Shown one piece after another: positions 38,101 through 50,900 of a stretch of DNA of 64,000 bases. Every line of letters starts with the position of its first letter. Position 1 is the stretch's first letter. Under the pieces are notes generated by a model, which was given only the letters and a program-made list of their open reading frames with translations, was not told the origin of the DNA and did no database searches. This DNA is from Balanoglossus misakiensis (lineage: Eukaryota > Hemichordata). The stretch covers positions 10,106,001-10,170,000 of the forward strand of contig CM082576.2 in the NCBI GenBank assembly GCA_040954595.2, read 5' to 3'. The translations under genes were made by a program, and so were the position numbers.

Positions 38101-41100
38101 TTTTCAGCAAGGATGATGTCACTCTGAAAACGAATTTGCAGTTCTGATAACAACCTGTACATCACCACAATTTTTTTACAGAAACTTTTTGTAACGAGAC
38201 AAATTCAAACTTACGTTTGTCTTCGGGTAACATCATACACTCCTCTATAGTTTCTTTCAGCCCCAGACTGAGCGCCGACGGTCTTGGACCTGTGAAATAC
38301 GGTGCCTCAAAAGTGCTATTTGGTCCCTCAAAAGTGTTATCTATCAAAAACTCTAAATCTGGGTCTTTGATTTGCTCGCCGTAATTTTGACTGTTTGACA
38401 CAGTTGCGACAATGTCTACGGCGTCTCCCTGAGCAGATATCGTCTCATTGTGGTCAGTGTTGGTCCCAATATTACTGTCCAATACCGCAGAATCCGACTG
38501 TACAGTCTCTTGTAAAATTTCGCCGTCTACAAATTTCTGTGCTTCTTGCAGTTCTTGGTCCGCGTCAGCCGCTGATTGTGAGGTGGTGTCTGCATTATCT
38601 GGAAGGGGGGAACAAATTAATTTATTGAAGGGATTTCCATGATTGTAGGATGAAGGTTTTGTCTCCATAATTATAGAAGTATCATTGAGTTCACCCTGAG
38701 CAAAATATGTAGTGATGGTAAGGCAAAAAGCGGTGGTGTTAAATTTATTATTTCACTTACCTTTTGTTCCCTTTTTACAGAGTTCTTTTTCAATTTCCGC
38801 TTGCACACATGAAACTTCGTCTTCAAGGTCAGGAAGTTTGTTCATTTCTTCCAACTTAAGTGCGAGGAGAACAAGAAAGAAGAGAAAAGCTTTCTGTAAT
38901 TTTTGGCAGCATCTACTTTGGCAATGCTATGTGCATAGGCGTAGACAACAGTACATTGTATAAATTCTGCAAGGGTTCATAACCAGCTGTAAATACACTC
39001 ACCTGTGCCAGCTTTGCTCTTCTCCTGGACTGTGTAAATGATGGAGGATCTTGTTCTTCTTCCAAGTCGATCTTCTGGAATTCATCGATGGTCAGTTGGC
39101 TGGATGGCGTTTCTTCGAATTCTGTCAGTCTGCATGGGACATGAGAAGCAAATCAACATGTTTTAATGGTAGTACATCTTCAGACTGTTCGTAAACTGAA
39201 GACAAACACTGAAATTGGCTCAAATTAAATAATTATGCCTTTGCTTTGAGAAGACTTTTAACTTTTGATACTGTTTATTGAATCAATCTCCATGATACTC
39301 AAAATATTGTAGATTCCACTATGCAAGCAACATAAAGCCCACATAAATTCAGCGTGCTGTTAATGGTAATACCGGTATCTCTTTTGTCACACAATACCTT
39401 TTTCTCAGTGTTGCATCACAGACTTTGACAACTCTAATGATCTCTTTTTGTGTCCTGTTGAAATCGTGGAGGCGTGCTGCAACAAGTAAAGCTGAAAAAA
39501 ATACAAAATATGTTGAAAGACCATAAATTAGGTTCATTTTATTCACTACTCAAAATAGACAATAAGTCATTGTCGGGGTGCCATAATTTTAAAGTGTTTG
39601 TCACAACTGTACTTACCCGCGCCACACAACCCCGAAGGTCTTCTTCCCATGTGCATCCAATCTCTCTTCATTCTTGATACGAGTCGCAAAGCTGTCATCG
39701 ACACCTCGTGTGTTTTCTCACTAAACTCTAACTTGTGCGCAAAACGTGCAATATACAGGCATGGGTCTGAAAAGGGAAAAGGGAAGCTATATTTATGGAT
39801 TCTGAAAATATCAGAACACAGAATGTTTGCAGAAGTTAGTTGTACAGAGAAAAATAAATTTAATGTATCATCGGAAAAAAAACAAGAACTTTATTTCAGA
39901 TACACCAAGAGATTTTGCAGAAGTTTTACGAAGAAAAATAACGGATTATCATGGGGAAAAAAAAAACGCTTATCTGATAAATTGGATCGGATGGGACACT
40001 ACACATGATTCCTGATTTTCTATTGTCAGTTTCACCCTTCAACTTCATATTAAACTATTATGCATATCATGCATATTTATTGGAGATTCCGCTATCCCTG
40101 CCCCATAGCATTGTGGGTAAACGAATAAATTAAACATGGAGACCTGGTATTGTGATTGTTTCTGTTGATCAACTCTAGGTCTCAGTCGTGAAATAACAGT
40201 AGCCGCTCCCACTTTTTTACGTTTTGAATAACAGACACACAAACTTCCCGGGTGCATAAACTTATCTGTTAAACTCACTTCGCGGAGAAGGGTACAGATT
40301 TACGTTACGACGGTCGTGTAAGTTGCAGCCTTCGTTGTTCGCGGTAAAATATCGACTCAACAGGCAGCGAAGCGAAGGCGAGCACTAATCTGTCGGCTAC
40401 GACTGTCTGCTCAGCAGTGTAATGTTCATGTATTCATTGGAAACACGGCTTCATTAGGGCATTATCGGCAACCATGGAGTTGGGTCTTGATAAGCATTTC
40501 AAACAAGTAGTTTTACCAAACAATGAAAAGCTCGTTCGCAGCATGATGGACGATTCCCAGATAACACCACCGGCGACCGTGCGGGAGAACTGGCAGGCAA
40601 ACAAGGCAACTGTCCGCGAGCGAAACGCCTACATGTTTCAAAACGAGCTTATGTGCGATATATATTTCCTCGTCGGGTCGAAGAACTGCGCCCAGAGAGT
40701 TCCAGCACACAAGTACGTGCTGGCAACGGGCAGCTCGGTCTTCTACGCCATGTTCTATGGCGACCTGGCCGAGAATCGGTCAGAGATCGAGTTACCGGAC
40801 GTTGAACCACAGGCATTCACCACTTTGCTGAAGTAAGTGTTGCAACCATTCACGGAAGGCATCTCTGAACTTTCCACAAGTACAGTCCATTCTGAATTGA
40901 ATTATTCTCATCCTATGACATGACATGTAAACAGAGACCCTAGAGTCTATGATGGAAAGCACTGCCTGATGAAACTCATACTCCATCATCAAAATTGTTT
41001 TGTATTTGAGGTGCATGCTTTCTTTTTTACTTTTCCAGGTATTTATATTGTGATGAAATTGACCTGACAGCAGACTCGGTCCTGAGTACACTTTATGCTT

Positions 41101-44100
41101 CCAAGAAGTACATAGTCCCTCATCTTGCTAGAGCTTGCGTTGCCTACTTGGAAACCAGCCTCACGGCAAGAAACGCTTGTATCTTCCTTAGTCAGAGCAG
41201 GCTGTTTGAAGAACCTGAATTGACCCAGCGCTGTTGGGAAGTTATTGACGCCCAAGCCGAGGAGGCACTGAAATCGGATGGTTTTTGTGACATCGATCAC
41301 ACAACGTTGGATTCTGTGCTGTGTAGAGAAACACTGAACGCCAAGGAGAGTGTCATATTCGAAGCTGCTTCTCTCTGGGCGGAGGTGGAGTGCGCAAGAC
41401 AGGATCTCAAGCCATCGCCGGAAAACAAACGCAAGGTGCTCGGAAAGTCGCTCAGTCTGGTCCGTATTCCCACGATGCCGATAGAAGAATTTGCGAACGG
41501 TGTGGCTACGTCCGGACTACTGACCCTCAAGGAAACCACTGACATCTTCTTGCACTTCACGGCACGCAGTAAGCCCAAGATCGACTTCTGCTCCAAACCG
41601 CGGATAGGTCTGAAACCGAGGCGCGTCCACAGATTCCAGTCGTCCGCGTACCGCAGTAATCAGTGGCGGTATCGCGGCCGGACAGACAGCATCCAGTTCG
41701 CTGTCGACAAGCGCATCTTCATCGCGGGTTTCGGCCTGTACGGCTCCAGCTCGGGGGGACACGAATACAAAGTGCAGATCGAATTAAAACGTTCGGGTAA
41801 AATTCTCGGACTGAGACACACGCAGTTCTTCTCGGACGGCTCAAGCAATACTTTCCCGGTTCTGTTCGAACATCCAATCCAAATAGACCCCGATGCGTAT
41901 TACACAGCTAGCGTGATACTGGACGGCACCGAGCTCAGTTATTTTGGCCAGGAGGGACTGACAGAAGTGTCGTGTTGTGATGTCACTTTTCAATTCCAGT
42001 GTTCAACTGAGAGCACGAATGGGACAGGAGTGCAGGGTGGACAGATCCCAGAAATGATCTTTTATGCTTGATACAACTGTGCTACATATGAATATATTAT
42101 ATATACAATTATGTTTTTGGGTGTATTTGCCATGAGAATACACTCATCATTTCTGGGCTATTTTTGAGTTTCAAGATTTTGCAGAAGTTACCACATGTAT
42201 TTACCTGTAAACTGAAATACTGATGGAGTCCTGGAAATTTTATTTGAATCAGTGACACTCATTTCTATGATGGGACTCCTGTGCTAAATGTACATTTACA
42301 CGATGTTTAGTCAAAATGAAAGAATAGTGTGTACTGCGAATACAGCTATCTGAAAGTGCAGCTTTCAACCTGCCAAGTTGATAATTGCACATGTTGGCAG
42401 GAAAAGACTATAGATGATGAACTCAATGGAAGCACTTCCGACAAAGGAAAGGTGACAAATAAGTAATAACTGTGTGAATCAAAATTGTTGATCCTAACTT
42501 TTCTGTAACAGTCTTGTAGTGCACACACAAGAATTCCATTTTAAAGTATTTTGGTGTTAAATTTATTATTTCATGTGAGGTATTTAAAAAAGAACACAGT
42601 CAATATTATCTTTACACATTCATACACAAGTCCCTCATGTGAACTGACACCTCATCACAATTTACAAGCAATGTGTTCTCTCATCACAACCATTAGTACC
42701 CTGGTACATAATTATATGTAATGTTATTTTGCTTGATTTACAATTGATGATTAAAGTCTGGTTTGATCACAGTGTTTACATACCTATTGCTGGAAGATTT
42801 ATATGAAGCTCAGTTGACAGCTTCAGGTAAGTTTTACCCAGTACATAAACATTAACCTGTAATGTGAAATGATAAAATTGAACATAAAATTAATAATGAC
42901 ACTGACTAGTCTACATTTGCACTCTACATTGTGTGGATAAATTTATGATGGAAAACCATGATAATGCCCTACAGGTTAACATTCATTGATCTAGATTAAA
43001 AAGTGATCACAACATAGAAAGGTATATGGCATATCTTGTTCATTTGAAATGTTTACTTTTGCCATGGAAACTACATACCTGCAGAATGTCACTGAAATCT
43101 AGTAACATATCTGAGAATCCAAATGTTAAGGAATGAACAATAATGAGACACGCTAGCATTTGTGAATGAGCCATTGGAGTCATTTCTAAAGTTTTGTACC
43201 TTTGACTGTGGACCCAAGGGGACTGTAGCTTTACCCTGGTCATCACCATGGTTATGCCCAAATCCATTTTTTGCTATGGACCAAAATGGGAGTGATCATG
43301 GAGAGCGCCCTCAAGTGGCCAATCTTATACACTGTATTCCATGTTCCCATGGAATCTATCTACAAAATAACAACTGAAGAAACACTCCTGCAACACACTA
43401 TTATAGTAAGGATACGTGGTGTGCCTTCAGTCCTACACACTAAGTACAAACATGAAGCAACAACATGGTTGGTCTTTCTGCCACGTGTTAATCTCTTGGA
43501 GACGGCCATTTTGAAGAAGTTATACGCTGTATCTATGCAGTGTTGATTCAATTTCAGCTGAGCGCCAAGAGCTTGTATCTTTCTCTTACCTGAAATTTAA
43601 AAAAAGGAAATTAAACAATTTATTCTTTACTTTAATGAAACATGCATATCATTACAGATCAATCATACAGATGATCAGAACTGGTTTCTGGTGCATTAGT
43701 AAAACATTTAAACACAGACAGCAAGCAAACAGAGCAGAATGATCTTGGCACTCACCATTTTGAAGTGTCACTGCTCTTGATTCTTTTCCAAACCCGTGAT
43801 GGAAACTACTTCCCAAGGAGTGGACTTTTCCACCTGAAAAGACAGAGAGACTTATCCTAATATAATACCAAATTAAACATACATTTATAGTAGATTTTCT
43901 CTACAATAAGGTACTTTGATATTTTGTATCAGATTTCATTGCCCATACCACTTGACAATGTGCTTTGAGAGAGATGGTGGGGGGGGGGGGGGTAAATAGA
44001 AGTGGAGATAAGGCACAGCTAAAATTAAGGTTGTACAGTATATTCAAAACAGTTGTTATTCATAAACAATAATTAGCATATTAAGTAACCAATGACAACT

Positions 44101-44451
44101 GCTATAGGTAAGAGTGAACCGAAACAACCAAATACTTGAGGTGAAAGACAAACAATAGTGTTTAACATTGGAGCTCAGGTGAAGAAGTGGTGGAAACCAA
44201 GTGGTGCATGCAGTGGCCAATCGTTTACAGTAGAGTTGATGGATGGTGACAGGAATTTCACACCTACCTTCAGAAGAAACGTATTGGCCAACGACTGAAG
44301 AGCCTCCCAGAGCATTTTCGGTAAAGTTGACTTCTGAAACGATGATATTGTCTTCCAAAACTGACCCACAACCTACACATACTGCGTTCCCACGGGCTTG
44401 ATCTGTGTCGATCTCACTCCCACCACAGTTAGGACACGCGGTTTTAGACAT
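35122..44451 (-). CDS. brf1: BRF1, TFIIIB subunit of RNA polymerase III
   Basis: Sixteen exons: 44268-44451, 43756-43833, 43416-43589, 43079-43110, 42784-42856, 39617-39766, 39398-39491, 39003-39129, 38761-38854, 38215-38598, 37774-37835, 37425-37506, 37085-37146, 36633-36929, 35405-35603 and 35122-35171. Total 2,142 nt, 713 residues; human is 677. BRF1 joins TBP and BDP1 to recruit Pol III to tRNA and 5S genes in the nucleus. The zinc ribbon uses C6, C9, C25 and C28 ([23 protein letters not shown]). Two cyclin folds follow (for example [20 protein letters not shown] and [18 protein letters not shown]). A divergent acidic middle comes next, then the TBP-binding homology block from about 485 ([35 protein letters not shown]). 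It ends [15 protein letters not shown]. The start is the first in-frame ATG. Intron 5 (2.9 kb) holds a gene on the other strand. Confidence 0.96.
35717..35730 (+). repeat. Poly-G run (14 G)
   Basis: Homopolymer in the intron between brf1 exons 14 and 15. Confidence 0.95.
40474..42071 (+). CDS. btbd6: BTBD6/BTBD3-type BTB-BACK-PHR protein
   Basis: Two exons, 40474-40832 and 41039-42071, encode 463 residues (human BTBD6 about 485). BTBD3/6 proteins are substrate adaptors for cullin-3 ubiquitin ligases; BTBD6 acts in neurogenesis through Plzf. The BTB domain covers about residues 58-165 ([32 protein letters not shown], then [10 protein letters not shown]; after the intron, [20 protein letters not shown]). 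A BACK domain follows ([17 protein letters not shown]). The C-terminal PHR domain contains [20 protein letters not shown] and [17 protein letters not shown]. The gene lies entirely inside brf1 intron 5 on the opposite strand, with about 700 bp on each side. Its promoter must therefore be intronic to brf1. BTBD3 and BTBD6 cannot be told apart by eye; the position beside BRF1 favours BTBD6. Confidence 0.93.
43227..43290 (+). mobile_element. Diverged copy of dispersed ATGG-hairpin repeat
   Basis: Contains CATCACCATGGTTATGCCCA followed by AATCCATTTTTTGCTATGGA, like the central part of the copies at 27795 and 46753. It lies in brf1 intron 3. Confidence 0.35.
43305..43318 (-). promoter_or_regulatory. 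CTCF-like core motif, second copy
   Basis: The minus strand reads CCACTTGAGGGCGC. With flanks, about 26 bp match the motif at 5136-5149 with two differences (both continue CTCTCCAYGATC). It lies in brf1 intron 3. Confidence 0.3.
43979..43992 (+). repeat. Poly-G run (14 G)
   Basis: Homopolymer in brf1 intron 1. Confidence 0.95.
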
Positions 44452-44944
44452 TTCAAAACGCTCACTCAAACATCAGACACTGTGACGAAATAAATTACCG
44501 GTGTTCGGTTTAAGGCTAGCTATCTGTGCGCTTTTAAAGTGTCCGATTTGGGCAAATCGGCACCAAGTCTGTCGCGTCAAAACGATCACTTTATATATTG
44601 CATGAGAAACGCGAAACGGCGAAAGCCATGTCGCACAGCGCCCTCAATAAGTTCATGGGTCAAAGGTCACATCGTTGAACGACCCGGAAGTGTGCTGCTG
44701 CTGCTATCGAACGCGGTAGCTACTACTGTCGTTATTGTGCATTCTTGAGTGGAAGTGCCTGATCGTTGCTTGGTCTACATATTTGTAGAGGCTGATAGTC
44801 ATTTTCCTTCACCCCCACTTTACTATGGCAGCTGGATTCGTTAGAAAGTGAAACCACTCAGAAGTGATTTTCCACTTCGACCAGGCATAACAATCAGCAT
44901 CATCGATGGTCAGACACATTTCCTAGAATTGATAGTGAAAGAAC
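44452..44944. promoter_or_regulatory. Shared divergent promoter region, brf1 / cmtr1
   Basis: The start codons of brf1 (minus) and cmtr1 (plus) are 493 bp apart and diverge. The interval contains a short upstream frame at 44825-44851 (ATG to TGA, 8 codons) on the cmtr1 side, which would lie in the 5' leader if transcription begins before it. No TATA box was apparent. Confidence 0.6.
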
Positions 44945-47900
44945 ATGGAGAAGAGAAGTCCAAGTATGTGATACTGTCTTACCGGTTGCTTGTTTTGTGT
45001 TTCTATGGGTTTGTTGCACTCGACGAGCAACCATACGCGTCTCAAACTACCTCCCTCCCGTCAAACTAATATATGTAGCCCGACTCTAGGGAACAGATGG
45101 AGAAAACTATCCTCTGTCTCATTATGGTACATCCATTATTGCAGATCGTCACAACGAATCATGTATTCAATAAAATTGTAGTTGTTATAATTATGTTAGA
45201 GACCGAGGGTCATCACAACCCACATCTTCCACAGGCCCTCATGCTTCCCCTCACATTGACTGTCTGTGTATTGCTTCTGTTCATCTGTCTGTCAGACTGA
45301 TATATTAAATTTAAAGCATTTGAAATGACAAAAAGCAAAGTGTATTTTTATGCTTTATATCTTTGTCTTCATTTGTGGCAGGTAATAAACCTAGGCACAA
45401 GAGGCCCTATTATGATGCATTCACTAAGGCTAGTCAAGAAGATGAGCATGAACCAGCACAGAAAAAAATTACACCACATAGTGGACAGTATGGTGAGTTG
45501 ATGAGACCATCGCTCAGTACCTCCATGATGAGACAAGTGAAAATTTGCAATGGATAAACAGGTTTTTCAAGTTTTCATTTTTGCAAAGTTCTACTATAAC
45601 ATCCCGATTACTTCAGACAAAGAAAACTTTGAAAACCTCTGTTCATCGGTCATCCATTGTATTTTCTTTTTCCATCAGTCAATTAATCTCTACTGTACTC
45701 AACACATACCAGCAAAGAGTGTTGTAAGTACAATCGATCAAGATACATATTGACAAATCAAAATTGTGCATTGTTCATTCAAGTGATTGTATGTTGTCAA
45801 CAGCAGATACGAGTGCCAGAGGATTTGGCTATGGACAGATGTTCGTGAAACAGGAGGGTGTCATAGGGTCTTCAAACAAACAAGGTGTCCCGGTCAAAGA
45901 AGAGAGTCTGAGCGAAAGCAGTGATGATGGTAAGTCCTGTGACGTGTACAAATATTGTTAACGTTGAGCTTTGAACAGGCATATTGGCCATGAAAATATA
46001 CAGTAAGGTTGTGGTTTGCCACTCTATGCTATCAGGGATGCCACTAACTATTCAGGAGTCGATGTACCGGTACATAGACAAAATAACATTGTATCCAGTG
46101 TTTTTTGAAAATAACTTTGAAATTTCGATTGATACATTACTTATAGATACTCCCAGAGGATTTGGCTATGGACAAATGTTCGTGAAACAGGAGAATGCTG
46201 GAGGTTCTTCAAACCAACAAATAAAACAGTTGAAGGAAGAAAGTCTCAGTGACAGTAGTGAGGATGGTAAGTCAGTCATAAAAAAGGCATGCATTGTTGT
46301 AACCTGTCAACAAGGGTTCATGCAAAACTCACTTCTACCACCTCCTGATCCCCTCACCAACTCCCATTTTCAAGAGATGTATAATTTGCCTGTACTCTTA
46401 TGACTATCTTCATTCCTTAAAGAACACTGTTTCCCAATCATGCCCTCCCTTGTCAGCAGGAAGATCGGTAAAGTGTGTTGGTGAGACTGTTTTCACAGTG
46501 TTGTTCTGTTATTTCACCTCCCTATAGGTCATCACTGTCTCAAGTGCCTGTGGTCAGAATTGCAAGACCAGACTTGTTGAACATTTCAATCCATTCTTTT
46601 TCTGTTACTTGCAGAGTTGGATGTCAGACCCAGCTTCGGTCTTGATGGAGCAGTCGGTGCTTCAGAAACACAAGGGAAGGGATCGACAGCAGGGATTGGC
46701 ACATCATATGGATCATCTGTGGCTCAAAAAATGATGGTAAGAGACAGAACAATTAACCCTCCCTTTCACCACCATGGTTTGGTCCCTAGCCAATGTGTTC
46801 TGTGGTGAAGTTGGGCCTCTACAGAGGGAAATGGGGAGGAAGGGTTAAAGATGAATCAGCCTCCCAATCAGCCCAAACGTTTTGATTGCTTTGAAAAGAA
46901 ATTATCAACATTACTGTGGAGGCACTCATTTATAAATTGTATTTTTATGTGTAATAGACCCGAGTTTTGAGGTTAAACTGTTCCAACGACAATGTACTGT
47001 TGTACAGCCGTGCAAGTTATGCATCTGCTGTAAGGATTTTGCTTACTAGTGGCTTCTGTGTTATGTTTTTTTTCTTAAGGAAAGAATGGGTTATAAAAAA
47101 GGGAAAGGTCTTGGGAAACACGGAGAAGGCAGAGTGGAAATTGTGGAAGCATCTAAGCAGAGAGGAAGGAGAGGTCTTGGTCTGAAAGTGAAAGGATTTG
47201 AAGGTGGCGATGACATCAAGTGGGAAGACGAAGATGAAGTAAGTTTCTCTTTTAAGCCAAACATTCACGTCCGGGGCATAAAGTCCTACAGTCCTTACAG
47301 TCCTATCGAACACCACTGAGAATTAGCATACACAGGTCTATCAGAAAATGTTGGCAAGTCAAACATCTATATATAAAACCAGAAAATCTCATGATTTTTA
47401 TTGGTGAAATATACCACTCAAAGTATTGTAAAGAGTACAGTGAAATTTCATGGTACATGTTGCATTCTACGATGACATTGGCTTTCCTGATTTCTCAGCC
47501 CTCACCATATGAGACGGTGGAATGGTTGCCGCAGTGTACAGAGCCTGTACCGCACTGTGAAGATCTCATCCAGTGGCTCAGAACAGGAGAGGTAATATAA
47601 TTAATACTAAAAACATTCAATGAAAATTTTAGGGTTATAGACTACTGAATGAAACTTCCAGGCGAAGAGCACACGTCTTTCTTACTGCAAAGGTCTTGCA
47701 AATAACAAAATCAATGTGTCACATTGTTTTATGTGAAACTCCAGAATTTCAGTGTCCAAGCTGAAAGTGAACTCATTTGTTTTCTTATCTTTTCAGCGAA
47801 AACTAAGAATAGATGATGAGACAGAATTCTGTAGGCATGAGATTCTGTTAAATATGCTGGCTTGCAAGGTATGTAATGACGAACAAATAAGATGTCTTAC

Positions 47901-50900
47901 TGAAAAGAAACGGCGCAATATATCAACCTTTGAGCTATGTGTGGTCCATCAACATCATGAGACACTCATTGTGTTTTCGCTGACTTCAGTTGCTTGTATG
48001 ATTTCTAGAGCCAATTCGATGAGTTGGACCCGGAAGAAATGCGTCAAGCGAGGACCCGATCCAATCCCTACGAAACCATCCGAGGAGGCATATTTTTGAA
48101 CAGAGCTGCAATGAAAATGGCCAACATGGACTTTGTGTTCGACAACATGTTCACTGACCCTCAGAAGGCGAATGGGGTAAGTTTATGCCTTAGTTTCTTC
48201 AGTGAAATTGCACAACCTAGCCAAGTTCCACGGCCATGTGTTTCTGTTTCATAATGATCACAGAAAATATGCCAATGTGCGTTTTGATTAATAATTAATG
48301 AATCACCAGAATCCATTTCTGCTCTCACTACATATTCCAGATTTTTTCAGAAAAGAAAGCAGATTTCATTGTTCCTTGTATCTTATCTGATATACTTGGC
48401 AAATTTATTCAGTATGCAGCAAGCAGAAAGCTTGAATGTGAGTCAACTACAATTATTTGTCAACAGTTTTCATTCTTGAGGATTTCTTGTGGTGATAATG
48501 TACACTTGTCTTTTAATCTAATAAAGGAGTCTGCAGTAGGTCAGAATGAATTGCTGTACTTTGCTGATGTCTGTGCCGGACCTGGAGGATTTTCAGAATT
48601 TGTTCTCTGGAAGAAAAAATGGAACGCCAAAGGGTTTGGCTTCACTCTGAAAGGAGCCAATGATTTTAAACTGGAAGATTTCTTTGCGGCGTCACCAGAA
48701 CTTTTTGAACCTTACTACGGTAAGTCCAGTCGAGTTTACGTTTGTGAAAGAAGTGACATTTAGATATCTTATTCAGGATTCTACACAGGTATTGTGCATG
48801 TTAGTTGACATCCCAAAGAGGATAATTCAGAATCCTGGCAAATTAACTCCACTGCAGGTGTTGGCGGTCTCCAGGGTGATGGTGACATCATGCGAAGAGA
48901 CAATTTGGAAGCGTTTCGAGAGTTTGTATTCGAGAATACAGATGGCAAAGGTGTTCATTTTGTGATGGGTGATGGGGTAAGTGATCGAGACCACAGTTTT
49001 TGTCGTAGTACTCAGTGAAATGACTGCAGGCGAGTGTTTCCTTTGTCCATGCCAGGACAGACAAAGTACGGACAGCCTTCCTCCCTTTTTCAAGATTTCA
49101 GATTCATAAATGTGGCAGATGAGTTTTTGTCTGCTGTTGTGGCCATCAAGCGTTGGCAACCTTCTTCCTTGTTTTTTTCAGGGATTTTCTGTGGAAGGTC
49201 AAGAAAATATTCAGGAAATTCTGTCCAAGCAGTTGCTGTTGTGTCAGTTTCTGTGTGCATTGAATATTCTCAGAGAAGGTGAGAGTGAAAAATATTTGTT
49301 AAAATCATGTCCTGAGAGTGTACTACAGTAAAGACAGATTCAACATTTCCTGTCCGTCAATGATTTTACACAAACTTTAACATTTGATTAAGGTATAGCA
49401 TTCTTAAAAACTACTGCTGCAATTTGTCAGAAGAATACATATTGCAAGATACTGACAATGTTGGTGATTGAAACTACAGAATTTAAAATTGTTCTTACTT
49501 GCAGGCGGCAACTTTGTGTGCAAAACGTTTGATCTGTTCACACCGTTCTGCATCGGTCTCATATACCTGCTGTACAGGGCGTTCGATCAAGTGTGTTTGT
49601 TCAAACCAGTCACAAGTCGGCCGGCTAACTCTGAAAGGTAAACTGTCTCTTTGATTTCCATGCAAAGAAAGGTATACTCAAATTTAGCCACAGTTACCAT
49701 GGAAAGTTGAGATCAAGCCAATTGTGGATTTTCAGTGGGTGGCCCAGAAAAAAACCTTGCACATGGACATTCAAAGAATAAGACCACGCCCTTTTGATCA
49801 TGTATGTAGATTAGAGGTGATTGTATTCCTTTAAATTTAGAAAACAGAGACAGAATGGCAAGATCATACCTAATTTGATACCTGTACACACCATTCCATA
49901 GTGACTGCAATATGGCAGTTATCATTGACTAAGATTCAAAAATTCCTTCCAGGTATGTTGTCTGCAAAGGATTCAGAGCAGAAGGTCTTCAAGTCCGAGA
50001 TTATCTCTTTGTCATCAATGATCGACTTTGGGAGCTGGCAAACACAAAGCAGGATGTGATCGAAGTTGTGCCGTTACACATCATGAAAGAAGACGCTGAT
50101 TTCACTGAATACTTCACAACATCAAATGAAAGGTAAGTAAGTTCATGATAGCTGGCAGCAGTTTTGGACACAATGGCAAATTGGGTAAATGTGCACTTCA
50201 GTGATGATTTTAACTTGTTGGAAACATGACTGTTTTAGTTTGCTTTGTAATATTATCTGTATCAAAAGTTTTTTTGAAAGAGATCACTGTTTATTTTCTT
50301 TTTCCTTGACTGTTTTGCTGAAAAAATAAATCTCTATGATTTCCAAGAGCATCTGTCTTCCTTATATCATCACTTGTCAGAAATTACTCTTGAATGTAGA
50401 ATCTATAAAATGAATATACATGTATATACCCCAGTGTATTGTATTCCATTCCAGCCTTGCCATTATTCAAGCGAGAGCTTTGAAGAAAATCCAAGCGTAC
50501 GCCCGGAACACGACATTATTTGAAGTGAGGCAGGCCGACATGAGGAAGGAATGTCTCAAGCTGTGGGGTGTAAGTATCTCATCTAAGCCACAAACTCATT
50601 TCTAAATACAAAATACTCTAGCTGTAATCATACATTTGCTCTAATTGCTGATTGTCCGCAGTATGAGGTAGACACGATAAACCGTGTATTGTATTTTCAT
50701 GTATTCATTACAGATTCCAGGGGACACAAGATCGGCGCCGAAGATACCTGACCCGTCGACCAAATTTCAGGAACTGCTAAAAGTTAGTAGTGACTTTTCT
50801 CTGTTTTTGTAGTCATTTTAATTCATGAGTGATTGTGAAATACAGACTGTGGACCTCATTATAGTTGGCATGCATCTTCAAATACATAGATTTCCGGCCT

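Noticed and set aside
44452-44469. N-terminal extension of brf1 from a TTG
   Set aside because: There is no ATG. The family N-terminus begins directly before the zinc ribbon, at 44451.
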